A stretch of DNA of 64,000 nt from Endotrypanum monterogeii (taxonomy: Eukaryota > Euglenozoa > Kinetoplastea > Trypanosomatida > Trypanosomatidae): assembly GCA_000333855.2 (NCBI GenBank), contig CM007317.1, forward strand, positions 1,152,596 to 1,216,595. The letters are read 5' to 3'. Position 1 is the stretch's first letter; each line of letters opens with the position of its first letter. A program made the translations under genes and the position numbers. A model generated the notes under the pieces. The model was given only the letters and a program-made list of their open reading frames with translations. It did not search any database and was not told where the DNA came from. Shown piece by piece: positions 1 through 9,605 of this stretch.

Positions 1-154
1 CATTGAGCACCGCTCGCCACTGTAAAGAGATGCAGTCCACCAAAGTGAGCCTGGCGCGGACGGCGCGCTGGACGTATTCTATAGAAGGAGGAGGAGGGCT
101 GGTGATGGTGGTGCGGAGCTCCTTGGGACACACGGATCGATTGGGCGTGGTCGA
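1..154. repeat. Direct repeat copy 1 (154 bp, cut by window edge)
   Basis: This stretch recurs at 3920-4073 in the same orientation with one mismatch (ggaggaggg here, ggaggagag there). The match ends abruptly after tcga. Because the window starts inside the matching stretch, the full unit may be longer. There is no convincing reading frame: the open frames here have poor start context and no known domain. It could be part of a degenerate retroposon or a leftover of a local duplication. Confidence 0.85.
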
Positions 155-1200
155 GACGACCAGGAAACATGTGAGGTGTGGCTGCGTAAACAGTCGTCTA
201 TGGAGCTCTACGTCCTTTGGGTGGGCGTTGGTGGGGCACAACGACTGAATAAGTGGGATATACATATATAGTGTAAATACACAGACGCACACAACATGCG
301 ATCCTGTGTAAAGAAAAGCACTGTGTTGCCTGAGAAAAGAACGAATGCAAAGCACGATGCTCTTTTTTTTTTCAGCACCGCAGTATAAGAAAGGAAAATA
401 CACCTATAGCCGCAAACGAACGGGAAAGGGCAAAGATTTATGAATAAAGATAGGGAGCATAAGCGTAGCTCCATAAAATGAAAAGCAGATCATCCACGTG
501 ACTGGCGTAAGCCGCTGTGTATGTATGTATGTGTGTGTGTGTGTGTGGTGGGGGGGGGAGGGGGGGCTGATTTCATGATGGGCCATGATACACATTTGCA
601 TCCTCGTTATCGTTCATCAGCGAGCTTCAGTCGAGTTGACGACGGTTTCCCCTGCACTGAAGACCAAGGGAAGCACAGAAGACAAACGGAGACCGCCACA
701 CACACACCCACACCGCAAAATCGAAATCTTGAAGCGCGATTGCTAAATCGCCTGAGTCTCTTCTCTGTAAATGAGTTCCCCTTAAAGCATCCATCGCTCC
801 TCTCGGGCATACTTGTTGGTCTCTCTCACTCTCTCTCTCTCTCGCTCGCTGTACCTGGCTTTGATTAGATCGACACATCGCCACGAATTGGATACATGGA
901 TATGCGTGAAATTTTTGTTGCCCTCCCCCACCCCGTCTCCTCTTTCCCCCCCCCCCTTTTTTTTTCTCACGAATGTACCCTCGTCCATTTCTGTGAACGA
1001 TATTACGCTTACTTGTATCAACGTACGAAGTGCCTGTGCACTCGCATCACCTTGTATGCATCGGCCCCTCGCTCGAGCTCACCCCCTTTTTTCATCTTCG
1101 CTGCACAAGCACACATTCGTAGAATGGGTGACATGGGGAAAAACGTCAAGAGTTCTTTTTTTTTTTGGAACAAGAAAAGCTTATAAAAAGAGCGAGGAAG
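155..1200. other. Intergenic spacer with (GT)n and polypyrimidine tracts
   Basis: No gene is seen. The stretch holds a (GT)n/G-run tract near 522-566, a CT-rich stretch near 818-850 and a C/T tract near 934-966. The T run at 1155-1166, followed by AG dinucleotides at about 1173-1195, is a plausible trans-splice acceptor region for the gene remnant starting at 1201. Confidence 0.6.
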
Positions 1201-2533
1201 ATGATGAGACCCCTGTCGCTGCGACGACGTGGTGGGGTGGGTCACCGTGTCAGTGGGGGGTATCCTCTTCTTCTAGCGTCTATTATTGTGCTCGTTACGC
1301 TGCATTGTAATCTAGCATGTGCTCATTACCCGTTGAATGAGATCGCGAAACGTGGCGACGCTCCTCTTCAAGCGACGCAAGCCTCCGGGAATATCAAGAG
1401 ACTCGGGGACAGTAGTACTAGTGGTGGACGTGACAACGTTCAATCACTCGCCGGGGCTATGGCAGCAAGTACTGTAGTCACACATAAATCCTCTAACACT
1501 GAAGAAAAAAAATCGAAAACAGAAAAAAAAACGTCTCATCACAGAACTAAATCCATGCCGATGGCGACACCAACTGCAGCACCGTCAGCGACACCAGCTG
1601 CAGCACCACTTGCAACATCGCCAGCGACACCAACTGCAACACAGCCAGCGACACTAACTGCAACACCAACATCGCCAGCGACACCAACTGCAATACCGCC
1701 AGCGACACCAACTGCAATACCGCCAGCGACACCAACTGCAACAGCGACAGTGACAGCAACACCAACACCGCACTGACAGCGCCACCACCGACAGTGACAG
1801 CAACACCGCCGCCGACGAGCACCACGCCAACCCCTTCGGCGAATACATCAAGCGAAGGGGCCCTCTTTCTTTTCTGTATATTCGCTGTAGTTTGAGCTTT
1901 TCTCATGAGCTGGACAAGACTATTTCAGCGCATACCGCCAGAATTCCGATATCGGCTCAGTAACTCTCATAATAAGTCGCGCCCTCACCCGGATCACGAG
2001 CGCCAACGCTACAGAAAGCTGAGCAACGACACCAATCCCAGAGACACTATCACCACGAACTAAAACCAATATTCGTAAAGAATACAAATCCAGTCATGGA
2101 AAACAGCAACTTCCCCGGTATCTCTGTCGGAATGAACACCAAAGAAAGCATGGCAGAGCAACGACCCGGTGTACGCCTCGGCACCGGCTCGACTGTTCCT
2201 GTCAATCGTTTTGAAGACACTGAGTTATCCACCATGAAGACTCACTATAGACATTAAAATATCATGTCTAGCTCAGTGGCTGTTGAAGTCCCAAATGTGT
2301 CAAAGAAATCCATCAAATCCATGCGAAAGAGTCGACTGGGAAACGTGCCGTCCAGAGCCGCACTTCAGCCTTCTTCTGCCGGGACGATAGCAGATGTCGA
2401 GATTAAGCCCGGAGTAACCGAGTCACCAATGGAGATAACACCATGCCTTGAGGACGGATGGGAGTGTCAAGACAAAGGAAGATACAAATCGAAAGCAGGA
2501 AAAAAAGGGGTGCACAACGAAATCCTTGGATAG
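1201..2533 (+). pseudogene. Decayed gene for a mucin-like type I membrane protein
   Basis: The first intact frame (1201-1776, 191 residues, tandem ATG ATG start) has a basic N-terminus, then a hydrophobic signal-peptide core ending in a Cys-Ala-Cys-Ala-like stretch near residue 40. A Lys/Thr/Ser region and a Pro/Thr/Ala-rich tandem array follow. After its stop the same Pro/Thr composition continues in another frame (about 1770-1892). It ends in a hydrophobic stretch, crosses a TGA (1893-1895), and continues as a basic, tail-like segment to a TAA at 2061. A third frame, open from about 1976, carries coding-like sequence to TAA at 2255-2257 and on to 2533. Two frame changes plus two internal stops suggest one inactivated gene of roughly 440 codons. 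Alternatives are sequencing indels, or a genuine short secreted 191-residue protein plus non-coding DNA. No family was recognised. Confidence 0.5.
1557..1770 (+). repeat. Pro/Thr/Ala-coding minisatellite
   Basis: This is a degenerate array based on the units gcgacaccaactgca and atac/acc-gccagcgacacc. It codes for Ala-Thr-Pro-Thr-Ala type repeats, a mucin-like O-glycosylation substrate. It lies inside the decayed surface-protein gene, next to the first frame change, so unequal exchange in the array could have caused the frameshift. Confidence 0.75.
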
Positions 2534-3919
2534 TTTGGGGGGGGGGGAAGGGATCGACTACCCCATTCATTCTGTCCCCGCTGGACATCCGGGCGCTACC
2601 CTGTGCATATGTGTGTGTAGTCACCATCGTCCTCAATCCTACTCTCTGTTTGGCTATTTTTTGACTTTTTTGTTTTTTGCTGCTACTCCTCCCCCACGTT
2701 GGCAATATCAAATAAACTCCCAACTCACCACCTTGGAGAGTATGTAAGTGTATATACTGCTGCATTGTAAAGCTGTCAGTGAAATAGCTTCCCCTTCCTC
2801 CGACCCCCTCCTCACCTGACACACTTACCTATCGTAGTTTTCCCCTTTTTTTATTTTTCCCCTTGTTTTTTTTTTTTTCAGTAGACCGCATATTTGTCTT
2901 TAAAGCAAAAAAATCCAACATACATGCAATCATATAGTTGAACTATATACATATATATATGTATATGTATATGTATGTGTGTTGTAGCTGACCGCACATG
3001 CGCTACTGAGCTTTGCAAGTCTTCCTGTGTCTTTCAGCCTCTCCTGTTTCCAGCTTTTCTTCGAAAAAGAGGCCTTCATTGCTTCCCTTCAAGTTACCTC
3101 AGAAGCAGAAGAAGCAGGCTAACGTTCCGAAGAGTTTATTTACTTGTGTGGTGATGTCGTATTTTTCTTTTTTTTTTTTATGGCTTGTTCAGAATACAGG
3201 GGCGTATATATATAGAGATATATGTATATGCGGATGTGCCTTTTTTTGCGTTTCTGCTCCCCCATACAGCCATATATATCCACAATCATTTCTATTTTTG
3301 ACTTTTTTTTTTGATAAACAGAGCGCACAGCTGGGCCCAGGGGTGATAAGAGGGGTAGCGCAGCAACAGTCGTCACTTTAGATGAAAAAAATACAAACGC
3401 ACATATATGTATATATATATATATATTTTGGTTTCAGTCGCTGATATTCCTTATCTGCACTTGACTCCCCCGATACTTCACTTCCTCCTTCTGCCCAGTG
3501 TGTGTGTGTGTGTGTGTGTGTAGCTGGGTGGATGAGCCCCGCATATATTACGTTTTGTAATGGCAGGATTCGTGTCATCAATGACTCCATCGTGGGATGA
3601 AGGAATACTCGCACCGTACCCTGTGGAGAGACCCCTCGAGCCCGCGTCTGGCCCAGTGGTAAGGGGGGCGCTCAGCGTCAGGTAACTGGACAGCAGAACC
3701 GTGCGGGTGCTAGGCTGAGGGGCCTTGCTGCGATGGCGAACGCTCTCTCGGGTCGCTGCGACGCGCGCTCTCACCGGCTCCCCCCTCCCACCCCACTTCC
3801 CTCTATCCTCCCTCCCAGCCAAGAATGACAGCGTCCCTCGAAACGCAGTCGGGCAGGCAACAGTGCGGCCAAGTCGCTGTGAGGCTGGTAACGTCCTCGT
3901 CGGCCTCGCCAAGCAAGCT
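2534..3919. other. Intergenic spacer
   Basis: No supportable gene. Contents include poly-T tracts near 2868-2879 and 3168-3180, TA-rich microsatellites near 2950-2975 and 3400-3427, and a (GT)n run at 3499-3521. From about 3620 to 3920 the sequence becomes GC-richer and coding-like, but no frame is convincing. Confidence 0.5.
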
Positions 3920-4073
3920 CATTGAGCACCGCTCGCCACTGTAAAGAGATGCAGTCCACCAAAGTGAGCCTGGCGCGGACGGCGCGCTGGACGTATTCTA
4001 TAGAAGGAGGAGGAGAGCTGGTGATGGTGGTGCGGAGCTCCTTGGGACACACGGATCGATTGGGCGTGGTCGA
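3920..4073. repeat. Direct repeat copy 2 (154 bp)
   Basis: Copy of 1-154 in the same orientation with a single substitution. Here the left flank is visible (gtcctcgtcggcctcgccaa), and the GC-richer sequence around the repeat spans about 3620-4080. The sequences to the right of the two copies are unrelated, which marks a sharp junction at 4074. Confidence 0.85.
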
Positions 4074-5518
4074 AACATCCGCATTTTTATTTGTGGAATC
4101 GGTACACTTCTTCAAATGTGTTAGGAAAGGGAGAAAGCGAGGTACTGCTGAGATCTCTGCGCAATATGGTGACAGCGATGTCGTCACTCGTGTCTCCGCT
4201 CACTGGATTCTTTGGGACTCGCGCAAGTGGATGCGGAGCGATATCATTGACTGGATAAGAGTAGTGGGTGGGTAGCAGGCGGTTGTGCCACGGTGGCTGG
4301 AAAACCTTCATCTCTGCAGGTCCTTCTTCACTTAGTATGCTGTCTGAGCGGACGTGACTGACATCGTGCGTGGTGATGAGCGCATTCAGGATGATCTTCG
4401 TGACGACTAGCCCAGGAGGTGAAGTAGAGCTGAGCACTGTGCTTAGGTAGAACAGAGAGCCTATCAGAAGGTGTGTGTATCTTGTCCTTCTAGCGTCCAC
4501 GAGGTCGGCGAGCACTCAAGGAGATGGAAAAAGTGAGCATACCACTTTTATCGGACGAATTGTCTGTGAGGTTGGAGTAGCCGCCGATTACGTAAAAAAA
4601 AAAAGAGTGGAGGAGGGACAGAGGGGGAGAAACTCTTGTAAGCGTATGCATAATATAAGGTGCTACATACGCAGTGGAACCCAAAAGCATTCTCCGGCAA
4701 GAGAGTGTGCACCGCCTCAAAAAAGACGTACAGAACTTAGGGAAAAAAATGAAAGAGGCGAGAAAGGGAGGAGTGTGGCGCATATGCGTGTCATCAAAAA
4801 CGCTGCCAAAAATATCCGGCAGAAAAAAAAAAACAAATCGCTGATGTGTGAATAAAAACAGGCGCAACACCAAAAAGGATTTTTTACCAGATGGGACTCT
4901 ACAAAAAAAAAAGGGGGGGATGCAAATAGAGAGCGTATAGTTGTAACCCATATATCTCTTTTACATCGACTATCAAGTATGTGTCTTATCATCCTAGCGT
5001 CCATCTGCGTTATCGGCTTCGCATGCCATCGCAATGAAGAACTCTTGAAGCAAAAAAAAAGAAAAGGGGGAGCTCTGTAAGGGATCAGGGGGGTGGAGGC
5101 AAAGAGTATTGAGTCTTCGACGGACACGCACCCCCCCCCAAAAAAAAGCATACCGCTTGTATACGTATCAGTGCTTCTGTCTTCCCCCTCCCCCTCCCCT
5201 CCCCTCCTATTGCCATCGGCACCATTGATATTGCCTATTTATTTCTTTTCTTTGCTGTACTGTCGTCCTCGACTTTCGCTGAGCTGTAAAATGTGACACA
5301 AATGCGCAATTCTAACTTCCCCTCGTGTCCCTTCGTTCACTCCTTTCCTCAAAAGATCGCCACCGCACGCCGTAGAGGTCTCCATAACACAGTCTTAGCG
5401 TTGATCCCGCGAAATGCTCTCCTTTTGTTTAGCATCCCTTCCTCAGAACTGTTTAGCACCTCACTGGGTAATCACTGAGTGCCCCCCCTCCTCCTCCCCC
5501 CCAAGATAAACATTCACT
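4074..5518. other. Intergenic spacer
   Basis: No convincing gene. Several A-runs (4594-4605, 4826-4836, 4902-4911) and C-runs (5130-5140) interrupt every frame. The C/T-rich tract 5479-5502 with AG at 5504-5505 is the likely splice acceptor for the next gene. Confidence 0.5.
5479..5505 (+). promoter_or_regulatory. Polypyrimidine tract and trans-splice acceptor
   Basis: A C/T-only run ends in an AG at 5504-5505, 14 bases before the ATG at 5519. This is typical trans-splice acceptor architecture and supports that start codon. Confidence 0.6.
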
Positions 5519-5971
5519 ATGGGTGCTGGCTGCTCTTGGGAACAAGGCGGTATCGTGTCTTCACTAGCGTCCAACGACTCGCGTACCCGAGACCCGCGTG
5601 GCAAAGCCCATCTCTGCCCCGCATCTGAGGTGAGCGAGAGTATTCTATTTTCCAACCGGCGGTCGTATCAGTGGCGAGACAAGTCGTCTGATGCTTGCCA
5701 TCCGAAGCATCGACTAGGGGTACAACCATCTCTGCTGTCGGGGATGACCCCCTGCTCTCGTTACCTCCTCTTCTCAGGTCCCTCCGTAGGCAAAAGGGGA
5801 AAACATCTTAGTGAACGAAATCAGCGGCCTACTGAATACATGCGCAGTCCTGCAGAGACGTGCAGAGGCGAAGTCAACCATGAAACATCGGTACAGATGT
5901 ACAAAATGTTTTTCGAACTCGCTGCAGAGCAGCGGCGCCTGCAGCTTCAGCAACAGAGTCGTTTTTGCTGA
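5519..5971 (+). CDS. Predicted dually acylated 150-residue protein, function unknown
   Basis: Not recognised as a named family. The protein starts MGAGCS: Gly2 with Ser6 matches the N-myristoyltransferase consensus, and Cys5 is placed for palmitoylation. This pairing sends many trypanosomatid proteins to the flagellar or plasma membrane. No transmembrane segment or known catalytic motif is visible. The middle is basic and Ser/Arg-rich. The last 25 residues (FFELAAEQRRLQLQQQ, ending FC) form a probable amphipathic helix with a terminal Cys. The start is chosen because the ATG lies 14 bases after a polypyrimidine-AG acceptor and only this start gives the acylation motif. Coding is supported by length and composition. 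The membrane location is inferred. Confidence 0.65.
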   Translation: MGAGCSWEQGGIVSSLASNDSRTRDPRGKAHLCPASEVSESILFSNRRSYQWRDKSSDACHPKHRLGVQPSLLSGMTPCSRYLLFSGPSVGKRGKHLSERNQRPTEYMRSPAETCRGEVNHETSVQMYKMFFELAAEQRRLQLQQQSRFC

Positions 5972-6702
5972 GTAGGGAATACCGTTGGCCTTTACATGCA
6001 ATGGCATTTTTTTTTGTCAATCGCTTTCTAAGAAGTCATTCCCCCCTGTTGCTGCTCTTTAAATTTTTTTCTCTTCAAACATATCCCAGCCGAATAATAA
6101 TAAAAAGAAAGGGAGAATCTCGCTGCGTTCTCGGAGGTTCCGAGTGACGGAATAACTGCGTGTGCAATGTTACAATGCAACCGCCCAACGGAGCACCCCC
6201 TTCGGCTATGTTTGTGTTTTCTCCCCTCTTCGGTATTTACACAGGCCTCTGCCGGTTGAATATCTCCAAACTTCATTTTGGATATGGGTCTTGCTGCAAC
6301 GGGCGCGTTCGCACACGTGATCTGGTGCTGGTGATGAGTGCTGCTCCTCCTACGTTCAGGCCTACTTGCACGCTCCAGGTCGCTGCAAAGAGTACTTTCT
6401 GTCGTTGACCAGCCACTGCTTGTTCCCTAGTTGCGTTTGGCGTCACCACACGAGCCATCCTTCGCAGTGACGCACTGTCGCCGCGTTCGCGAAAGGCCTT
6501 CGGGTTGGCACTACTCCAACCCCAGCGGTGTTTTTGCCCCCCCACACACACACACATACACGCCAGACCAATATATATATATATATATATATACACATAC
6601 GTGTATGTATATATATGTATAGATGATGTGTGTGTTTGTGTATACTGCACTAGTCCTATCTCACTACCGTTATGCAAGACATATCGCCCTCTTTTTTATA
6701 CC

Positions 6703-6773
<71 letters not shown>

Positions 6774-6790
6774 GAACACTCACTCTATTC
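5972..6790. other. Intergenic spacer with TA and TG microsatellites
   Basis: A GC-balanced stretch at about 6150-6540 without a convincing frame, then TA-rich tracts (6569-6592) and a compound (TA)n(TG)n tract at 6711-6770 immediately upstream of the phosphatase gene. Confidence 0.5.
6711..6770. repeat. Compound microsatellite (TA)14-(TG)15
   Basis: Fourteen TA/AT units pass into about fifteen GT units, ending 20 bases before the phosphatase ATG. It would lie in or just before the 5' leader. Alternating purine-pyrimidine tracts of this kind can adopt Z-DNA and are prone to length change. Confidence 0.9.
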
Positions 6791-7567
6791 ATGTCCTCCA
6801 TACATCAGAAGCTACGCCATGTGGTGGTGGAGGGGGTGGCGAACTTGCGCAACCTTGGCGGCTACCACACAAACGATGGCACCAGATGCACCAAGTGGGG
6901 TGTTGTGTATCGTAGTGATCAACCCTCCTGTGTGCCAAAGGATGTCGCGCAGAAGGTGCTCGTCGATCAGCTGCACATCCATCACGTATATGACCTGCGT
7001 GACAAAACTGAAGTATCCATGAAGGGGTACGACTTTCCTCAAATTCAGCGCATCTCTCTACCCATTGATGTGAGCGACACGAAACAGTTTTTGAAGGAAG
7101 GTGAGAATCTCAAGGAGGCAGCCACGGCACGCAGCTTCATGAGGGAGATCTACCGCCAGTTTGTGCGGGCATACGCGCCAACAGTGGGAATCATCATTAA
7201 AGGTATTATCGACAGCAATGTGTCGAGCGACAACGCTGTTCTTATCCACTGCACGGCGGGTAAAGACCGCACGGGATGGAGCTGCTACATGCTTCTTACA
7301 CTTCTGGATGTGACGGAAGTGGAAAAGCGGAATGACTATCTACTTACGAACACACACTACCATATGACAAGGGAGGCCTACAACGACGCAGAAGCTCGTG
7401 ACATGAGTGAGGAGGCTATGAAGTTTATCTGGAGTGCCTTTGACGATTACCTCGACGCTGCGCTGGATGAGGTCAAGAAGATGGGAGGCTTAGACGGTTA
7501 CATCAAGCTACACATGGGGTTGACAGACGAAGACATTACAAAATTGCGTGATTTAATGCTTGAGTAG
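6791..7567 (+). CDS. Atypical tyrosine/lipid phosphatase (Y_phosphatase3 family)
   Basis: A 258-residue phosphatase of the family that includes mycobacterial MptpB and the Leishmania atypical lipid phosphatases. These act on phosphotyrosine and/or phosphoinositides. The phosphate-binding loop is intact: HCTAGKDRTG with catalytic Cys154 and Arg160 (C-x5-R). The GKDR form is characteristic of this family rather than of classical PTPs. The N-terminal NLRNLGGY (about residues 18-25) and the YRSDQPS segment (about 39-45) also fit. The frame is open upstream through the microsatellite, but the first in-frame ATG that gives a family-like N-terminus is at 6791. There is no signal peptide or membrane segment, so the enzyme is probably cytosolic. 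The stop is TAG. The family assignment is firm; substrate preference cannot be read from sequence. Confidence 0.93.
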   Translation: MSSIHQKLRHVVVEGVANLRNLGGYHTNDGTRCTKWGVVYRSDQPSCVPKDVAQKVLVDQLHIHHVYDLRDKTEVSMKGYDFPQIQRISLPIDVSDTKQFLKEGENLKEAATARSFMREIYRQFVRAYAPTVGIIIKGIIDSNVSSDNAVLIHCTAGKDRTGWSCYMLLTLLDVTEVEKRNDYLLTNTHYHMTREAYNDAEARDMSEEAMKFIWSAFDDYLDAALDEVKKMGGLDGYIKLHMGLTDEDITKLRDLMLE

Positions 7568-7991
7568 GCCTCGTCCTTGGCATATGACCTCGGATATATA
7601 TATATATATGTGTATGTGGGTGGGTGCGATGGCGGTACAGTCGTTTTCTATGTTGTTACAGACCTTCTATAGCGGAAATGCCATGCTTTCTGAAGCCAAA
7701 GGATACCCACATTCCCGCCCTAAAGAACGTTAAAAAAACAAAATCTGCAAGACGTAATTTGTGCCTCTATCATACCCACCCATCTATCCTGAAATCCCCT
7801 AGACAGATTTGTCGATCCTCTTGGAATACGCGCATCCACCTTCCTCTGATCTTTTTTCTTTTCCTCTTTTCTCCGAGTACTCGTGCTAAACGGATATTGC
7901 CCGCTTATAAACCCCCACTCCCACCAAAAAAAAAAAAGAAAAAACTAGCGTGACAATTTCATTCGCCATTTTTTCTCTATCCCCATCTCCA
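7568..7991. other. Intergenic spacer
   Basis: No gene. Contains a short TA run (7592-7608), a T/C tract at about 7845-7873 with AG at 7876 that may serve as splice acceptor, and an A-run (7926-7937). Confidence 0.5.
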
Positions 7992-9122
7992 ATGCGTCAT
8001 CGCCAAACGACCTCTACAGCCGGCAAACGTTCTGCGGGTGTCGCCGCTGCAGAAGACCTCTGTTCCTCATCATCCTCATCGCCGAAGCCATCCCCAGAGT
8101 ACGATGGGGTGTTCTCTGCACGAAAGGAGCTTGATCCGGACAGCAAAGAACATTGCGACGCATACGCGCTGCAGCTGCGAAACGAAGCGAATGATGAGAT
8201 GCAGCACGGAGAATCGCATGGCCGTGTGCGGTGCTCCTCCAGCATTCTCGTTGGTCTTCTCATCTGGGCAATAATCGGCCTAGTAGTTTACACGAAAGCT
8301 GACTACAACCACACGCTTAGTAGTACCGCTTCTGCTCCCATGGTCACCGACATTGACGCATCAACCCTCCCGGCTGGGTGTAGGGGGCATCACTGTCTTC
8401 AAGACGATGGCGGTGAGCTCTTCGGTGCCGTACTCGGAGAGCATAACGGTGTCTTCGCCTACAGTAACTGCCACAGTGAAACATGCATTTCTCTTTTGGA
8501 GCACCGCATAGAAGTCCCACTCCCACCAGAGGCACGCAAGGCTTTCGACGCCCCACACGCGACGACGCGCCTCATGAAAACCGGAATGAAGTGGCAGTGT
8601 GTCGAGTACGCTCGGAGGTACTGGATGCTGCGAGGAACCCCAACCCCTTCTGTATTCGGGTCTGTGGTTGGCGCTGCTGATATTTGGGACTCTCTTACCC
8701 ACGTGACTCTCCTCGACAATACAACGACAGTGCCGCTTTTCAGATTTGAGAACGGTGCAAAGCTTGGTTACGGAGGCAGTGCACCTCGTGTTGGCGACTT
8801 GCTCATCTACCCCCGCGACACGAAGGGCATCTTTCCCTATGGCCACGTTGCCGTCCTCGTTGGGATTGAAATGAATGAGGAATCACCTGCAACCGACGGG
8901 GATACGATGGCCGCTTTGCCACAGTCGCACCAGCGTCGCGGCCTCGTGTACGTTGCGGAGCAAAATTGGCACAGCGCACAGTGGCCTTCCCCATATCACA
9001 ACTACTCGCGATCGTTGCCGTTAGTTGTCGAGATATCGGCGGAAGGGGAGCCATTGCAATACACCATCGAAGACTCTTTCCACGGCATTCAAGGGTGGGT
9101 TCGATACAGCCTCGACCCGTAG
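7992..9122 (+). CDS. Membrane-anchored CHAP amidase, glutathionylspermidine-amidase-like, intact triad
   Basis: A 376-residue type II membrane protein. A Ser-rich cytosolic N-terminus is followed by one transmembrane helix at about residues 85-102, then an outside CHAP/NlpC-P60-type domain. Catalytic residues are visible: Cys203 in GMKWQCVEYARRYW, His285 in PYGHVAVLVG and Glu323 in VAEQNW, the triad of the bacterial Gsp synthetase amidase domain. There is no ATP-grasp synthetase half, so it could hydrolyse amide or peptide bonds but not make trypanothione. Proteins of this kind are annotated in kinetoplastids as D-alanyl-glycyl endopeptidase-like, and the fold is bacterial in origin. The start is the first in-frame ATG after a pyrimidine tract. 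A paralogue lies downstream at 11865. The real substrate is unknown. Confidence 0.92.
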   Translation: MRHRQTTSTAGKRSAGVAAAEDLCSSSSSSPKPSPEYDGVFSARKELDPDSKEHCDAYALQLRNEANDEMQHGESHGRVRCSSSILVGLLIWAIIGLVVYTKADYNHTLSSTASAPMVTDIDASTLPAGCRGHHCLQDDGGELFGAVLGEHNGVFAYSNCHSETCISLLEHRIEVPLPPEARKAFDAPHATTRLMKTGMKWQCVEYARRYWMLRGTPTPSVFGSVVGAADIWDSLTHVTLLDNTTTVPLFRFENGAKLGYGGSAPRVGDLLIYPRDTKGIFPYGHVAVLVGIEMNEESPATDGDTMAALPQSHQRRGLVYVAEQNWHSAQWPSPYHNYSRSLPLVVEISAEGEPLQYTIEDSFHGIQGWVRYSLDP

Positions 9123-9383
9123 CGCTGATTCACCTTTTATGGGCAAGTTTGGTCTGGGCATAGGACTGCTTATAGTCTCTCCCTATACGCACATTGAAAT
9201 ATCTTTTCTTTTCCGGGAGAAAGATGTGAGTACTCGAGAACCGTGAAAACGGTGAGCCGATCTTGTTTTTTTTTTCGTGTGTGTTACCTCCCCCCCTCTC
9301 AGTCCGTTCTATATCCATCTCTTCACGATCTTTTCGTCGATGCAGTCGTCCTTTCTTTTGAGCACACACAAAGGCTAACACTC

Positions 9384-9385
<2 letters not shown>

Positions 9386-9424
<39 letters not shown>
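9386..9424. repeat. (TA)n microsatellite left of gap
   Basis: About 19 TA units ending where the sequence turns into flow-ordered noise. It is probably the same tract as 9578-9605, split by a false gap. Confidence 0.9.
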
Positions 9425-9427
<3 letters not shown>

Positions 9428-9577
9428 GTAGGACGTCCCGTACCCCCTCCGTCCGTCTCGTACGTACTACTCCGTCCGTCCGTCGTACCGTACGACGCGT
9501 CGTGCGACGAACGANNNNNNNNNNNNNNNNNNNNNNNNNNNNNNNNNNNNNNNNNNNNNNNNNNNNNNNNNNNNNNN
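9425..9577. other. Sequencing artefact and 63-N assembly gap
   Basis: Bases 9425-9514 parse almost entirely into ordered subsets of a T-A-C-G cycle (TACCCCC, TCCG, TCCG, TC, TCG, TACG, TAC, TAC and so on), as in dephased pyrosequencing read ends. Ns follow at 9515-9577. Do not treat the 90 bases as genomic. Confidence 0.75.
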
Positions 9578-9605
9578 ATATATATATATATATATATATA
9601 TATAT
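9578..9605. repeat. (TA)n microsatellite right of gap
   Basis: Fourteen TA units directly after the N run, leading into ttgagggaatgg and a C run. It is likely the continuation of the tract at 9386-9424. Confidence 0.9.

Noticed and set aside
1893..2257. TGA and TAA inside coding-like sequence as a sign of a reassigned genetic code
   Set aside because: The long genes in the window end at TGA, TAA or TAG (13328, 57382, 14967, 34139) and contain no internal stops, so the standard code holds.
6791..7567. Assignment as a classical PTP or dual-specificity phosphatase
   Set aside because: The loop HCTAGKDR and the N-terminal NLRNLGGY fit the atypical lipid/tyrosine phosphatase family better.
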